Shown here: positions 34,887 through 43,842 of the stretch, piece by piece | Position numbering within the stretch: the first letter of the stretch is position 1 | Layout of the letters: each line of letters opens with the position of its first letter | Assembly: GCF_900105905.1 (NCBI RefSeq) | Contig: NZ_FNSV01000001.1 | Location: forward strand, 1-64,000 | DNA from: Rhodococcus koreensis | GTDB lineage: Bacteria > Actinomycetota > Actinomycetes > Mycobacteriales > Mycobacteriaceae | DNA length: 64,000 nucleotides | Reading direction: 5' to 3' | Notes under the pieces: model-generated | The model's database searches: none | The model's input: only the letters and a program-made list of their open reading frames with translations | Told to the model about the DNA's origin: nothing | Made by a program: the position numbers and the translations under genes

Positions 34887-36777
34887 CCGTTCCGCCTCTA
34901 CTGATTTACGGATCTACGGACTCGCGAATGCAGGGGCTCTCGTCGCCGGTCAAGTCCGGGCGTACACGACTGATCGCCGGCCGTGGCAGTGCAAGATCCG
35001 GTAGGCCGCTCCACGCCTTCGGTTTACGAAACTACGGATATACGGAACTGCGGACTTGCGTATCTACGGACATTGCAGGCGGGGACATTCGGCCGCCGGG
35101 CCCTGGTCTTGCGTGCTGCCCGGGCGCGGCGGTGCGGAAGCAATCCGTTCCGCACACACGGATATACGGAACTGCGGACTTGCGTGGCCGCCCGGGGCAT
35201 GGAAACCGCCGTGCAGTGAGGTTGCACGCCCTGTGGTCGCGGCGATGCAACGAGTACACGACCGGTCGCGCGGCTCCGGATCTACGGATTTGCGGATCTA
35301 CGGATTTGCGGGCTGGGTGCAACCGTGACCACAAGGTCTGCAGCGGTCTCGGTAGCGCTTCCGGCAGTGGGGCATCGTGCCGCAATCCGACCACGGTGAC
35401 TGCACGAACGTTGCGGTCCGAGACGCAGGACTTGCCGCGCGTGCAATTTGCCCTAACCGTTCCGCCTCTACTGATTTACGGATCTACGGACTCGCGAATG
35501 CAGGGGCTCTCGTCGCCGGTCAAGTCCGGGCGTACACGACTGATCGCCGGCCGTGGCAGTGCAAGATCCGGTAGGCCGCTCCACGCCTTCGGTTTACGAA
35601 ACTACGGATATACGGAACTGCGGACTTGCGTATCTACGGACATTGCAGGCGGGGACATTCGGCCGCCGGGCCCTGGTCTTGCGTGCTGCCCGGGCGCGGC
35701 GGTGCGGAAGCAATCCGTTCCGCACACACGGATATACGGAACTGCGGACTTGCGTGGCCGCCCGGGGCATGGAAACCGCCGTGCAGTGAGGTTGCACGCC
35801 CTGTGGTCGCGGCGATGCAACGAGTACACGACCGGTCGCGCGGCTCCGGATCTACGGATTTGCGGATCTACGGATTTGCGGGCTGGGTGCAACCGTGACC
35901 ACAAGGTCTGCAGCGGTCTCGGTAGCGCTTCCGGCAGTGGGGCATCGTGCCGCAATCCGACCACGGTGACTGCACGAACGTTGCGGTCCGAGACGCAGGA
36001 CTTGCCGCGCGTGCAATTTGCCCTAACCGTTCCGCCTCTACTGATTTACGGATCTACGGACTCGCGAATGCAGGGGCTCTCGTCGCCGGTCAAGTCCGGG
36101 CGTACACGACTGATCGCCGGCCGTGGCAGTGCAAGATCCGGTAGGCCGCTCCACGCCTTCGGTTTACGAAACTACGGATATACGGAACTGCGGACTTGCG
36201 TATCTACGGACATTGCAGGCGGGGACATTCGGCCGCCGGGCCCTGGTCTTGCGTGCTGCCCGGGCGCGGCGGTGCGGAAGCAATCCGTTCCGCACACACG
36301 GATATACGGAACTGCGGACTTGCGTGGCCGCCCGGGGCATGGAAACCGCCGTGCAGTGAGGTTGCACGCCCTGTGGTCGCGGCGATGCAACGAGTACACG
36401 ACCGGTCGCGCGGCTCCGGATCTACGGATTTGCGGATCTACGGATTTGCGGGCTGGGTGCAACCGTGACCACAAGGTCTGCAGCGGTCTCGGTAGCGCTT
36501 CCGGCAGTGGGGCATCGTGCCGCAATCCGACCACGGTGACTGCACGAACGTTGCGGTCCGAGACGCAGGACTTGCCGCGCGTGCAATTTGCCCTAACCGT
36601 TCCGCCTCTACTGATTTACGGATCTACGGACTCGCGAATGCAGGGGCTCTCGTCGCCGGTCAAGTCCGGGCGTACACGACTGATCGCCGGCCGTGGCAGT
36701 GCAAGATCCGGTAGGCCGCTCCACGCCTTCGGTTTACGAAACTACGGATATACGGAACTGCGGACTTGCGTATCTAC
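34887..36777. repeat. 570-bp tandem repeat, three full plus one partial copy
   Basis: Copies start with CCGTTCCGCCTCTACTG at 34887, 35457 and 36027. Each is 570 bp and they appear identical. A fourth begins at 36597 and stops at 36777, where the sequence changes after TATCTAC. Each copy holds four clusters of the 8-bp TRCGGA-type motif (about offsets 12-45, 145-200, 260-300 and 385-430). Long reading frames across the repeat are artefacts. Location beside parAB makes this a candidate centromere (parS); an iteron-type replication origin is the alternative. Confidence 0.8.
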
Positions 36778-36869
36778 TTCACCACGGAGAGTGAGGAACA
36801 TGCACGACCCCTCCTTCACGGTGCGCGGACCGCCTGCCCGTAGCGCGTGCAATCGAACTCACGTCGGTG

Positions 36870-36915
36870 GATCTACGGATTTACGGATATGCGAATCTAC
36901 GGAATTACGGATATC
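36870..36915. repeat. Outlying 8-bp repeat array
   Basis: GATCTACG, GATTTACG, GATATGCG, AATCTACG, GAATTACG and GATATCG follow one another in 8-bp steps. This is the clearest uninterrupted run of the motif outside the 570-bp block, and it marks the right end of the array region. The next 290 bp to the thioesterase gene contain no feature I can identify. Confidence 0.6.
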
Positions 36916-37213
36916 GCCCTCAGTTCCATGCACCAGTCGACCGGCTAGGGAGGACTAGCCATTCGTTTCAGTGGGGGAGCGGAGTGGCACTACGCAGGAT
37001 CAACAACTCGAACAGCGTGCACCACCCTGATCTCCGTCGGCCTGATCGGCGCGTCGAATTGCGGGTATGCGAACCATTCGGCAGTGTGAAAGTAGGCCGG
37101 TTGCGGCTCATGCAGCTGGGAGCGTCCTCCTCGTAGCGAGTGTTAGGTCCCCGAATGCCCTTCCCTGCGTATTCGGTTCCCGACCCCATAGTGCGTAGAA
37201 GGAGGACACCGCG

Positions 37214-37649
37214 ATGACGAGGTCCGGTTCGTTCTGGGATGGTGTGGAGGGCCGTACCCAGATGCCGCCGGCGGCGCGGACGCTGGGGTTCGAGTTGATC
37301 GATGCTCACCCGGCCGCGGGAACCATCACGGTGCAGTTTCAGGGAACCGCCGAGTTCACCAATCCGTTCGGGCAGGTCCTCGGCGGCTTCCTGGCGGCGA
37401 TGCTGTACGACACCATGGGTCCGGCACTATTGGCGACCCTGCCGGCGGGGTGGTTCATCGAGACTCTGGATCTGCACTGTTTCTTCGCCGCCCCGGCCCG
37501 GGCGCTTTGTCGGTCGGGGTCGAGTGATCTCCCGTGACGGCAACCTCGCCAAACTCGACGGCACGTTGATGGACCACACCGGCACTGTGGTGGCCACTGC
37601 CACCGCCAGCGCCAAGGTTGTCCACCTCGACGACAGACCCGAACGGTAG
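37214..37649 (+). pseudogene. PaaI-type hotdog thioesterase, frameshifted
   Basis: The first frame reads NPFGQVLGGFLAAMLYDTMGPALLATLPAG, the hotdog-fold core of PaaI/YigI-like acyl-CoA thioesterases, with the catalytic-region segment ENPxGxVxGGFxxxxxD recognisable. After FFAAPAR the frame goes off, and a +1 frame continues GRFVGRGRVISRDGNLAKLD to a stop at 37649. One missing G in the CCCGGG run (near 37500) explains it. Flanking short repeats lie 33 bp upstream and 75 bp downstream. Intact, it would hydrolyse aromatic or short acyl-CoA esters. It is cargo rather than plasmid machinery. Confidence 0.7.
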
Positions 37650-37825
37650 CCTCGCTCTACCGGGCACTCGCCGACAACGACGCCTGATGACCAGGGCCTA
37701 CAGCAACCCGCGGCCCCTTTCCGGCGTATTCGGTTCCCACCCCCACGGTCCGATGCTCGCGGCGTAGCCGCCGGACTATCGGTACGCGACAGTGGCGTGA
37801 GTTTTCCCGAGCACACCGCTCACGC

Positions 37826-38506
37826 TTACCAGCCTCGCTGGCGCCACTCGGTGAGGTGGGGCCGCTCTACGCCGAGAGTGGTGTCGTCGCCGTGACCGGG
37901 GTAGACGACGGTGTTGTCCGGGTACCGATCGAAGATTTTTAGTTCCACGTCGGTGATGAGGGTGTCGAAGTTCTCTGGCTCCGCGGTCTTTCCAATGCCT
38001 CCGGGAAACAGGGAATCACCTGTGAACAAGTGGGTTCGCCCGCGATCGCGTTCTGTGAGGGCCAGAGCAATCGATCCAGGAGTATGGCCGCGGAGATGGA
38101 TGACCTCGAAGGTGAGGACCCCGATTGTGATCGTGTCACCGTCTACGAGAGGACGGTTGGGAGTGACAGGTAGGGCATCGGCGTCGAGTGGATGCGCTGC
38201 AGTCGGGGCGCCGGTGGCGGCGACGACATCCTTCAGCGCCCACCAGTGGTCTATGTGCTGATGAGTGGTGACGACTAGGCGGAGATCGGGTGCCTCCTGT
38301 TTCACGAGCGCTATGACGCGTTCAGGTTCGTTCGCGGCGTCGATGAGTAGCGCTTGCCCCGTAGTAGTGCACTCGATGAGGTAGACGTTGTTGTCGCCAG
38401 CGGCGACGGACATCTTGATGATGCGGGCGCCGTCAACCTTATGGAGCTGTGGGTTCGATCCAGGTGAGACGTGACCGGTGTAAGGCTGATCGAGGGTAAG
38501 AACCAC
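37826..38506 (-). CDS. Metallo-beta-lactamase-fold hydrolase
   Basis: The 226-residue form starts at a GTG at 38506; a longer frame from 38725 would overlap the rep gene. VVTTHQHIDHWWAL supplies the HxHxDH zinc motif, LRGHTPGSIAL the next His and HLFTGDSLFPGG the bridging Asp; YPGHGDDTT gives the last His. The glyoxalase-II-like TGD and PGHGD features suggest a thioesterase or lactonase such as hydroxyacylglutathione or mycothiol-type hydrolases. The substrate is unknown. Confidence 0.75.
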   Translation of the reverse strand: MVLTLDQPYTGHVSPGSNPQLHKVDGARIIKMSVAAGDNNVYLIECTTTGQALLIDAANEPERVIALVKQEAPDLRLVVTTHQHIDHWWALKDVVAATGAPTAAHPLDADALPVTPNRPLVDGDTITIGVLTFEVIHLRGHTPGSIALALTERDRGRTHLFTGDSLFPGGIGKTAEPENFDTLITDVELKIFDRYPDNTVVYPGHGDDTTLGVERPHLTEWRQRGW

Positions 38507-38552
38507 GTAGGTGGGACCTTTCTGAAGGGGGAGTACCGCGTGTATATCAGGG

Positions 38553-40316
38553 TTACGCCGCCACTCGTTCAGCCGGGGCAAGGTAGCCACGGACAGTGTC
38601 GCGTGCGGTCCGATAATCGGCGCGGCCGCCGGGTTTTGTTGGGAATCGGCCGTACTTGATCCTGGCTGGTCCGTCGATCGGTAGCGCGAGGGTTGTTGCC
38701 ATTCCGGCATTACGCTTGGGTCCACGTTTCTTGCCTTTCCGCCGTCGCCACGCCTGCTCGTCGTTCCACCACGCGTACAGCTCCCGATCGACGATGTGCC
38801 GCTCCCGTCTACCAGCTGAGACCTCGGTCAGGCCTAACTCCTTCGCCGCCGCATGGAGCTCCCCCTTTACGCTTTCTGCACTCGCCGGACCGAGGCCCCC
38901 CAGGTGGACGCTGCAGAGCCTCTGCAGCGTCTTCTCCACCGTCTTAAGGCTGTAACCCGTCGCTCCCGCGATCTTCTCGGGAGTCCGGGCGCCACCAAGG
39001 AGTGCCCAGTGGATACGGGCAGCGGCAGCTCCGAGACCCGGCCGGGGGGTCCAGAGGTCGTGTGTGTGGTGGGCCAGGAGCGTGGGAGCTGGCGTCAGAG
39101 CCGGGGGCGGGTTCCCTTGTGTTGCAGCTGCATCTTCCCAACCTTTCGGGGGAAGGTTGAGAGTCCAGCTGGCTGCTCTGGTTCCGGCCGCAACATCGGT
39201 TTGCGTGACCCACCCGGTCTGAGCAAGGACGCGTAGGCGACGCGAGATGGTCGAGGCGGCGAGTCCTGCTCTCTGCGCGAGACGGCGGCAGTCGATATCC
39301 AGGGTTCGAGTACGGGCCGTACGGGCGAAGGTGATCAGGGCGTAGAGAATTCGCTCGTCGCTCTCGCCGCCGGGTTGGGCGAATCGCACTGCATGTACAG
39401 TGAGTGCCCGTTCGATCGTGTCGAGGTCTTCGTCGATCGGTTCCTGGGGGGCGTTGTCATCGGGCAGGTGTGTGAAGGTGGCGGCGCGATGTAGGGCTCG
39501 GTCCCATTGACGGGCGAGGTCGTCGCGGCCGTTGTCGCGGTCTTCCCGGAGTCGGACTAGTCCGGGGGCTGATGCGGCCGCGGTGCGGGCATCGTCGAGG
39601 GTGCGGCCCGCGCATGCCATCCCCAGGAAGATGCTATGCGTGATGGCGCTTCGGTCGGCACGCTTACCGGGTGTGGTGTCGAGGAGTTCCTGGGTGGCCG
39701 CGGACAGCGGACGGCGCGGGCGGTCGAGGTGAGGGTTTGTGGTCGGATCACTGACGCGCACCGTCGCCGAGATCGCGGCTATCGGCCTGGGTGAGGTGTG
39801 GGGGTGACGTGCCAGAAGCCAGGTGACGACTTCCGGCGTCGTCCCGCGGCCGACACGCTTGAGAGCCTGCTGCAGCTTGGCGCCGTCCAGGTGGGGGACG
39901 GACCGTCCACCGTCGCGATGTGGTGCGCCTGGAGGCCGCACAGCCCCCATAGCGGGGTTTCTCAGGGCGGATGTGTCGAAGGTGGCGTAGTGCTGACCGA
40001 GCACGCGTGCGAGTTCGCGGACAGCGGCCGGATCGGCACCGTCCTCGCCAAGTCGAATCCAGATGTGTTGGCCACCCGCCGGCCCGGAGTGCGCACGTAG
40101 GAAGTAGACACCCAGGTTGTCGAGGTGAGCGGCAAGGCGGTCCGAATCGGCAAGAGCCCGATCAGGACCGAGTCGGGAGGAGTCGAAGTCGAACGCAAGA
40201 AGCCGAAAGCGCAGGTCACGGTCCGCGAGATACACCGCCCATGGATAGTCAGGCGCCTGCTGCGGCACCACCATGGTTGCGCCGTAATCGTGGGTGCGCG
40301 ATGGGTCGACCCGCAT
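38553..40316 (-). CDS. Replication-associated primase-like protein
   Basis: The coding frame extends upstream to 40559, but an ATG at 40316 (MRVDPSRTHDYGAT) is the first plausible start, giving about 587 residues; 40343 (GTG) is an alternative. The N-terminal third contains LLAFDFDSSRLG and RAHSGPAGGQHIWIRL, a D-x-D followed by an S-G-x-x-x-x-H pattern like the archaeo-eukaryotic primase-polymerase core used by large plasmid Rep proteins. The middle region is unrecognised. The C-terminal part has at least two helix-turn-helix segments (LAQRAGLAASTISRRLRVLA; IAGATGYSLKTVEKTLQRL) suited to origin binding. This is the best candidate for the plasmid replication initiator. Confidence 0.6.
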   Translation of the reverse strand: MRVDPSRTHDYGATMVVPQQAPDYPWAVYLADRDLRFRLLAFDFDSSRLGPDRALADSDRLAAHLDNLGVYFLRAHSGPAGGQHIWIRLGEDGADPAAVRELARVLGQHYATFDTSALRNPAMGAVRPPGAPHRDGGRSVPHLDGAKLQQALKRVGRGTTPEVVTWLLARHPHTSPRPIAAISATVRVSDPTTNPHLDRPRRPLSAATQELLDTTPGKRADRSAITHSIFLGMACAGRTLDDARTAAASAPGLVRLREDRDNGRDDLARQWDRALHRAATFTHLPDDNAPQEPIDEDLDTIERALTVHAVRFAQPGGESDERILYALITFARTARTRTLDIDCRRLAQRAGLAASTISRRLRVLAQTGWVTQTDVAAGTRAASWTLNLPPKGWEDAAATQGNPPPALTPAPTLLAHHTHDLWTPRPGLGAAAARIHWALLGGARTPEKIAGATGYSLKTVEKTLQRLCSVHLGGLGPASAESVKGELHAAAKELGLTEVSAGRRERHIVDRELYAWWNDEQAWRRRKGKKRGPKRNAGMATTLALPIDGPARIKYGRFPTKPGGRADYRTARDTVRGYLAPAERVAA

Positions 40317-40519
40317 GGTACGACGAGGCGACCACTGCTGCACAAATGCTTGATAGAGAACGGCATGCGTGTACCTGTTAGTTGAGACACGCGCATGAAT
40401 AATTGATCCGTCAGGGCACGTCGAGGTACCCTGGGCTCTGTCCGGCAAGACAGTCCCTTCGGGGAAACAGCAGTACCGCAGAGAAACGAGCTGATTACTC
40501 GGATCTCGCCAACTTCGAG

Positions 40520-40549
40520 AACCCTCGGCCTGACCCGCCGGGGGTTTTT
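40520..40549 (+). terminator. Hairpin with U-run upstream of the rep gene
   Basis: AACCCTCGGC (40520-40529) pairs with GCCGGGGGTT (40537-40546), one G-U pair, followed by a T-run (40545-40549). It is an intrinsic terminator for plus-strand transcription. No plus-strand gene precedes it, so it may end an antisense RNA opposing the rep leader. Confidence 0.55.
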
Positions 40550-40634
40550 GATATCTCAAGGATGGCTTGCTGCACTGCTGGAAACGTTCAGTTGTCTCGG
40601 ACCGTCACCCGACGGCCGACTTCGCGAATTCCAC

Positions 40635-40856
40635 TTACGCGGTGTGTGGCAACTCCTCCTGCTGAATTGGGGTCACGAGGTTTGTCAGACCGGTGTCGGC
40701 CGCGATCAAAGCAGTGATGTATTGCGTTTCCGTCATGCCGTGCGATTGCGCGGCACGCTTGGCAGCGTCCTTGATCTCCGGAATGACACGAACCTTCAGC
40801 TGCTTGCGTTCACCCAGACTTGGGCGTCCGGGCCTCCGCGGTGACATCTCGACCAT
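40635..40856 (-). CDS. Small ribbon-helix-helix protein
   Basis: The 73-residue protein (RRPGRPSLGERKQLKVRVIP, EIKDAAKRAAQSHGMTETQY) has the strand KQLKVRVIP and two helices of a CopG/Arc-type ribbon-helix-helix DNA-binding fold. It lies upstream of the rep gene on the same strand and is divergent from the methyltransferase gene. Plasmid copy-number control (CopG-like) is a reasonable role. A direct repeat in the divergent promoter (40950-40968) may be its operator. Confidence 0.65.
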   Translation of the reverse strand: MVEMSPRRPGRPSLGERKQLKVRVIPEIKDAAKRAAQSHGMTETQYITALIAADTGLTNLVTPIQQEELPHTA

Positions 40857-40949
40857 GCGTCAGATTGTGGTACCCGAAACAGACTCAAGCGAGGCGACAC
40901 GCCGTAGGGGACGGATTTCATACGATCATCACCGTGGGCAACATACATG

Positions 40950-40968
40950 CATCATATGGGCATCATAT
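40950..40968. promoter_or_regulatory. Direct repeat in the divergent promoter region
   Basis: GCATCATAT occurs twice, 10 bp apart (40950 and 40960), between the RHH gene and the methyltransferase gene. It is a candidate operator for the RHH protein. Confidence 0.45.
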
Positions 40969-41023
40969 CGCTTCGGCCATCCCTGCTCCTTGTCTTCGGG
41001 CCGGCGTGCGGTAGAACCGGGGC

Positions 41024-41875
41024 ATGAGCGAAGAGATCCGAAGCGAAGGCGACATCAGCGCAACGGCAGTGGCCGTCGCGCACTTCCGTGCTCTGGAGAC
41101 CGGGCGTGACGACCGCCTTTTTTCCGACCACCTAGCAGCGCATTTCGTCGAAACTTCGGGGTTGCCGATCGGGTCTATCGGCCTTAGTGACGTGACGGCG
41201 TCGCGGGTCTATCAGTCGGTCGTCGCGCGTACGAAGTTCCTGGACGACTCGCTGCGCGAGGCCGCTGCCTCGGGCGCGGTCCGGCAGTTGGTCGTGCTTG
41301 GCGCGGGCCTGGACACCCGTGCCCGAAGGCTCGCCTTGCCAGTTGTGGAAACGGCTTATGAATTGGATCTCCCGCACCTCTTCAGTTTCAAGCGGCGAGC
41401 GCTCGATTCCGCGCCCACGAAGCCGATCGACGCTGCCCTCACGGTTATCGACGTCGCAGCTGATCTCCTCGCCGATGACTGGGGGACACACCTGGTCGCC
41501 GCGGGATTCGATGCAAAGCTGCCAACTGCATGGGTCGTAGAGGGAGTCTTCATTTACTTCACGTCGGACCAGAACGCCCAGATCATGAAACAGCTCACGC
41601 AGCTCTCAGCACCCGGTAGCCGCCTACTGGCTGTCCACTTCGGTGTCGGTTCGCTTGAAGAGGCGCAGTCCAAGGAGATGGCGGCGCGGACTGAACAAGG
41701 GGGATACGGTTTCAAGTCCGTAGTGGCCGATCCCGGTGATTGGCTGGCCGAATGGGGCTGGGAGACCGAATCAGTATCGATAAAAGAGTTCGCTCAAACC
41801 CTTGGCAGAGAGGTCCCGTACCTCGAACAGCCAGGGCACGAGGTGGCCTGGCTCATCGCGTCGCGATTGCCGTGA
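41024..41875 (+). CDS. SAM-dependent methyltransferase (LCMT/TIGR00027-like)
   Basis: The 283-residue protein has the SAM-binding block VRQLVVLGAGLDTRARRLAL (about residues 85-105), then YELDLPHLFSFKRR and AWVVEGVFIYFTSDQ. It matches the class I methyltransferases with a leucine-carboxyl-methyltransferase-like arrangement that are greatly expanded in mycobacteria and relatives. These modify small acids or polyketide-type products; the substrate is unknown. It is cargo next to the XRE/ImmA module and overlaps its last gene convergently by about 22 nt. Confidence 0.8.
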   Translation: MSEEIRSEGDISATAVAVAHFRALETGRDDRLFSDHLAAHFVETSGLPIGSIGLSDVTASRVYQSVVARTKFLDDSLREAAASGAVRQLVVLGAGLDTRARRLALPVVETAYELDLPHLFSFKRRALDSAPTKPIDAALTVIDVAADLLADDWGTHLVAAGFDAKLPTAWVVEGVFIYFTSDQNAQIMKQLTQLSAPGSRLLAVHFGVGSLEEAQSKEMAARTEQGGYGFKSVVADPGDWLAEWGWETESVSIKEFAQTLGREVPYLEQPGHEVAWLIASRLP

Positions 41876-42836
41876 CAGGCTGCTTGGGAGCTAGATCCGA
41901 GGCATCTGCGAGCTCCACCTGAAGGTGGAATGCGGCGGTCGGTGTTCTCGCCGCCGCCCAGCATGCCCAGCGGGTGTATTTCAGCTCGTGCGAGCTGTCC
42001 AAGACAACTACTGGGGTGTTCGCCCGCGCTGCGAGCCAATCGCGGCCGTATTTGCGCAAGAGGCGGTAGCGCTGGAAGCGCTGGGGCAGTTGGGCGCCGG
42101 CGTAGATGCCGGCGGCCAGTGCCGCGAATGCCAGCGCCGCAAGCACAAGTACCAGCGAAATTGCCTTGGCGTGTTGCGAATATGCGTTATCGACCCCCGA
42201 ATACTGCAAGAACAGGTCGACCACCTTGTGTGAGCAGTAGAGGATCCCGATCACTGCTGCGCAGAACAATGCGCCTAGGGCGCGGGCCAGGAGGCCTCGG
42301 CGTACGAGGAGCAGTGACGCCGCACAGTGGTAGGCGGTCACTCCACACGATGTGAGAATCGGCAGAAGGAACGCCAACCAGTACAACAGCACCGAGCCGG
42401 TGACGGGGAAATCGCTGGTCATGTATGAGGTGGGCTGATCGGCCATCGGCGAATACAGAAAGGCGATGGTCATCACGCCGACGATGAGGCCGGCCTGGAG
42501 CAGCTGTAGCCGTGCCGAGAATTGCACGCCGCCTGTGATGTAGGCAGCGATACCCATCAGCGGAATGGCAATCAACGCTGCCCACGTCATACCGGCCAGG
42601 GACATGATGTTGGCGACGCCTGTGAAGTCGCGGAGTCGTGGATTGATGAGGTCGTCCGTGATCACGGGTACCCGACAGAGTTTGGCGAACCCGAGGCACA
42701 GGAGAAGCTGGGTCACAGGATTCGACAGGCCCGCCAGAGGGCCACGAGATCGAGTTGCGGCACCGTCGACGACAATCCGGTAGGAAGCGACGGCGAGCAC
42801 CGCTAGCGAGATCACGGCCGTTATGAGGATCGTCAT
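41853..42836 (-). CDS. MAB_1171c-type (DUF6545-like) membrane protein
   Basis: Using the start at 42836 (MTILITAVISLAVLAVASYR), 327 residues carry seven membrane helices in the first 240 residues, then a cytoplasmic tail (QRFQRYRLLRKYGRDWLAAR). The set of helices with GLSNPVTQLLLCLGFAKLCR and the order in the operon match the actinobacterial MAB_1171c family, usually encoded beside an ImmA-like protease and an XRE regulator, as here. The function of the family is not known. It may be a transporter or sensor controlled by proteolysis. The start overlaps the ImmA-like stop by 4 nt. Confidence 0.7.
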   Translation of the reverse strand: MTILITAVISLAVLAVASYRIVVDGAATRSRGPLAGLSNPVTQLLLCLGFAKLCRVPVITDDLINPRLRDFTGVANIMSLAGMTWAALIAIPLMGIAAYITGGVQFSARLQLLQAGLIVGVMTIAFLYSPMADQPTSYMTSDFPVTGSVLLYWLAFLLPILTSCGVTAYHCAASLLLVRRGLLARALGALFCAAVIGILYCSHKVVDLFLQYSGVDNAYSQHAKAISLVLVLAALAFAALAAGIYAGAQLPQRFQRYRLLRKYGRDWLAARANTPVVVLDSSHELKYTRWACWAAARTPTAAFHLQVELADASDLAPKQPVTAIATR

Positions 42837-43393
42837 TGGTCCCACCCGAAGGCACGCGCAGCACGCTCGAGCATCCGACGATGCCGGGGCGATGCATCCT
42901 CTGGTACCAAAGGCGCAGTCAACTCCGACCCTTTCTCCAGGAGAATCCGACTGAACCATTCGGCTTGCCGCTCGACCGGCTCTTCGTATTGGGACCTCAT
43001 CAGGCACAGAGGAGTCGAGAATCGTGTGATCATCTCCCGCGGCAGACGACTGTTGAGACGCGAGTTGTATCGCGCAACGGCCTCACGGCTGAGACGACCA
43101 TGGCTGAGGACGATGTGGCCCAGCTCATGACAGATGATTGCGTCGCGTTGCATTCCCGTTGCGCCGGCACGGTAAAAGACGAGGTCACGGTCTTCGCGTG
43201 GAACCCACAGTCCCGACACTTCCCCGCTCAATTTCGGCTTGTGCTGGAGTGGAGCAATGACAATAGGCCGACCACGTTGCAGGCTCAGTTCCGCGATGAG
43301 CCGGTCGAGCGACCACGGCCGTTGCATCGGCATCTTGGCGACCGCACGTTCAGCGATCTCCTTATCTTCGTCCTCGCCAACAAAATAGTGCAC
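42833..43393 (-). CDS. ImmA/IrrE-like metalloprotease
   Basis: Using a GTG at 43393 (VHYFVGEDEDK), with GAGGAA in front, 186 residues follow. IICHELGHIVLSH contains the HExxH zinc motif (H-E-L-G-H), typical of ImmA/IrrE proteases that cleave XRE-type repressors. The HTH target is plausibly one of the two regulators encoded upstream. This is the standard circuit of mobile-element control: stress activates the protease, which cuts the repressor. The specific target is inferred. Confidence 0.85.
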   Translation of the reverse strand: MHYFVGEDEDKEIAERAVAKMPMQRPWSLDRLIAELSLQRGRPIVIAPLQHKPKLSGEVSGLWVPREDRDLVFYRAGATGMQRDAIICHELGHIVLSHGRLSREAVARYNSRLNSRLPREMITRFSTPLCLMRSQYEEPVERQAEWFSRILLEKGSELTAPLVPEDASPRHRRMLERAARAFGWDQ

Positions 43394-43406
43394 GGTTCCT
43401 CGTCGC

Positions 43407-43835
43407 CTATTTGGTTGTTCTGCGGCTATCGTCGACGGCCTCGATCTCTCCAAGAAGCTCGTGGAGCTCATCGCGCGCTTCCTGGCTGAGATCTTCGGTA
43501 GACGAACGGAAGCCCCCAACCAAGACAGTCTTCGTATCCCGCTGCACTAGCAGAGTCTGGAGATTGTTGAAGTACTCGACGTACTGCGCCGGTTCGTCGG
43601 AAAGGTAGACGGGTTCATCCCAGCCGAGCGCTTCCGCGATAGCGATTGCCACTGCGGGATCAGGTAAGCGGTGTCCGCAGCGAATGTCTTCGACCTCGTC
43701 GGCGGTCAACACCATGCCGGTACGCCGCGACACTTCTGCCGCGATATCTGCGTACGGCGCCGGGGAGTCCGCACTCTTGCACCACAAGACAAACAGCAGG
43801 TCGAGGCGTTGGGACAACGGGATCTGATTGCTCAT
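43407..43835 (-). CDS. XRE-type helix-turn-helix regulator 1
   Basis: Starting at 43835 (MSNQIPLSQRLDLLF), 142 residues contain a long HTH of the XRE kind (SPAPYADIAAEVSRRTGMVL, TADEVEDIRCGHRLPDPA). The C-terminal part is acidic. It lies 13 nt upstream of the ImmA-like gene and 8 nt downstream of the second regulator, so all are one operon. It probably represses the operon or the neighbouring transfer genes and may be the ImmA substrate. Confidence 0.7.
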   Translation of the reverse strand: MSNQIPLSQRLDLLFVLWCKSADSPAPYADIAAEVSRRTGMVLTADEVEDIRCGHRLPDPAVAIAIAEALGWDEPVYLSDEPAQYVEYFNNLQTLLVQRDTKTVLVGGFRSSTEDLSQEARDELHELLGEIEAVDDSRRTTK

Positions 43836-43842
43836 GGGTTTT

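Noticed and set aside
33472..36915. Possible CRISPR array in the repeat region
   Set aside because: The short motif is 8 bp in back-to-back steps and the long repeat is 570 bp. Neither fits 25-40-bp repeats with unique spacers, and no cas genes are present.
34829..36958. A 709-codon plus-strand frame crossing the 570-bp repeat block
   Set aside because: It exists only because the repeat length (570) is divisible by three. Its text is a translation of the TACGGA motif, with no start context or domain.
38506..38725. Longer start for the metallo-beta-lactamase-fold gene
   Set aside because: The extension overlaps the replication gene and adds 73 residues without similarity to the fold.
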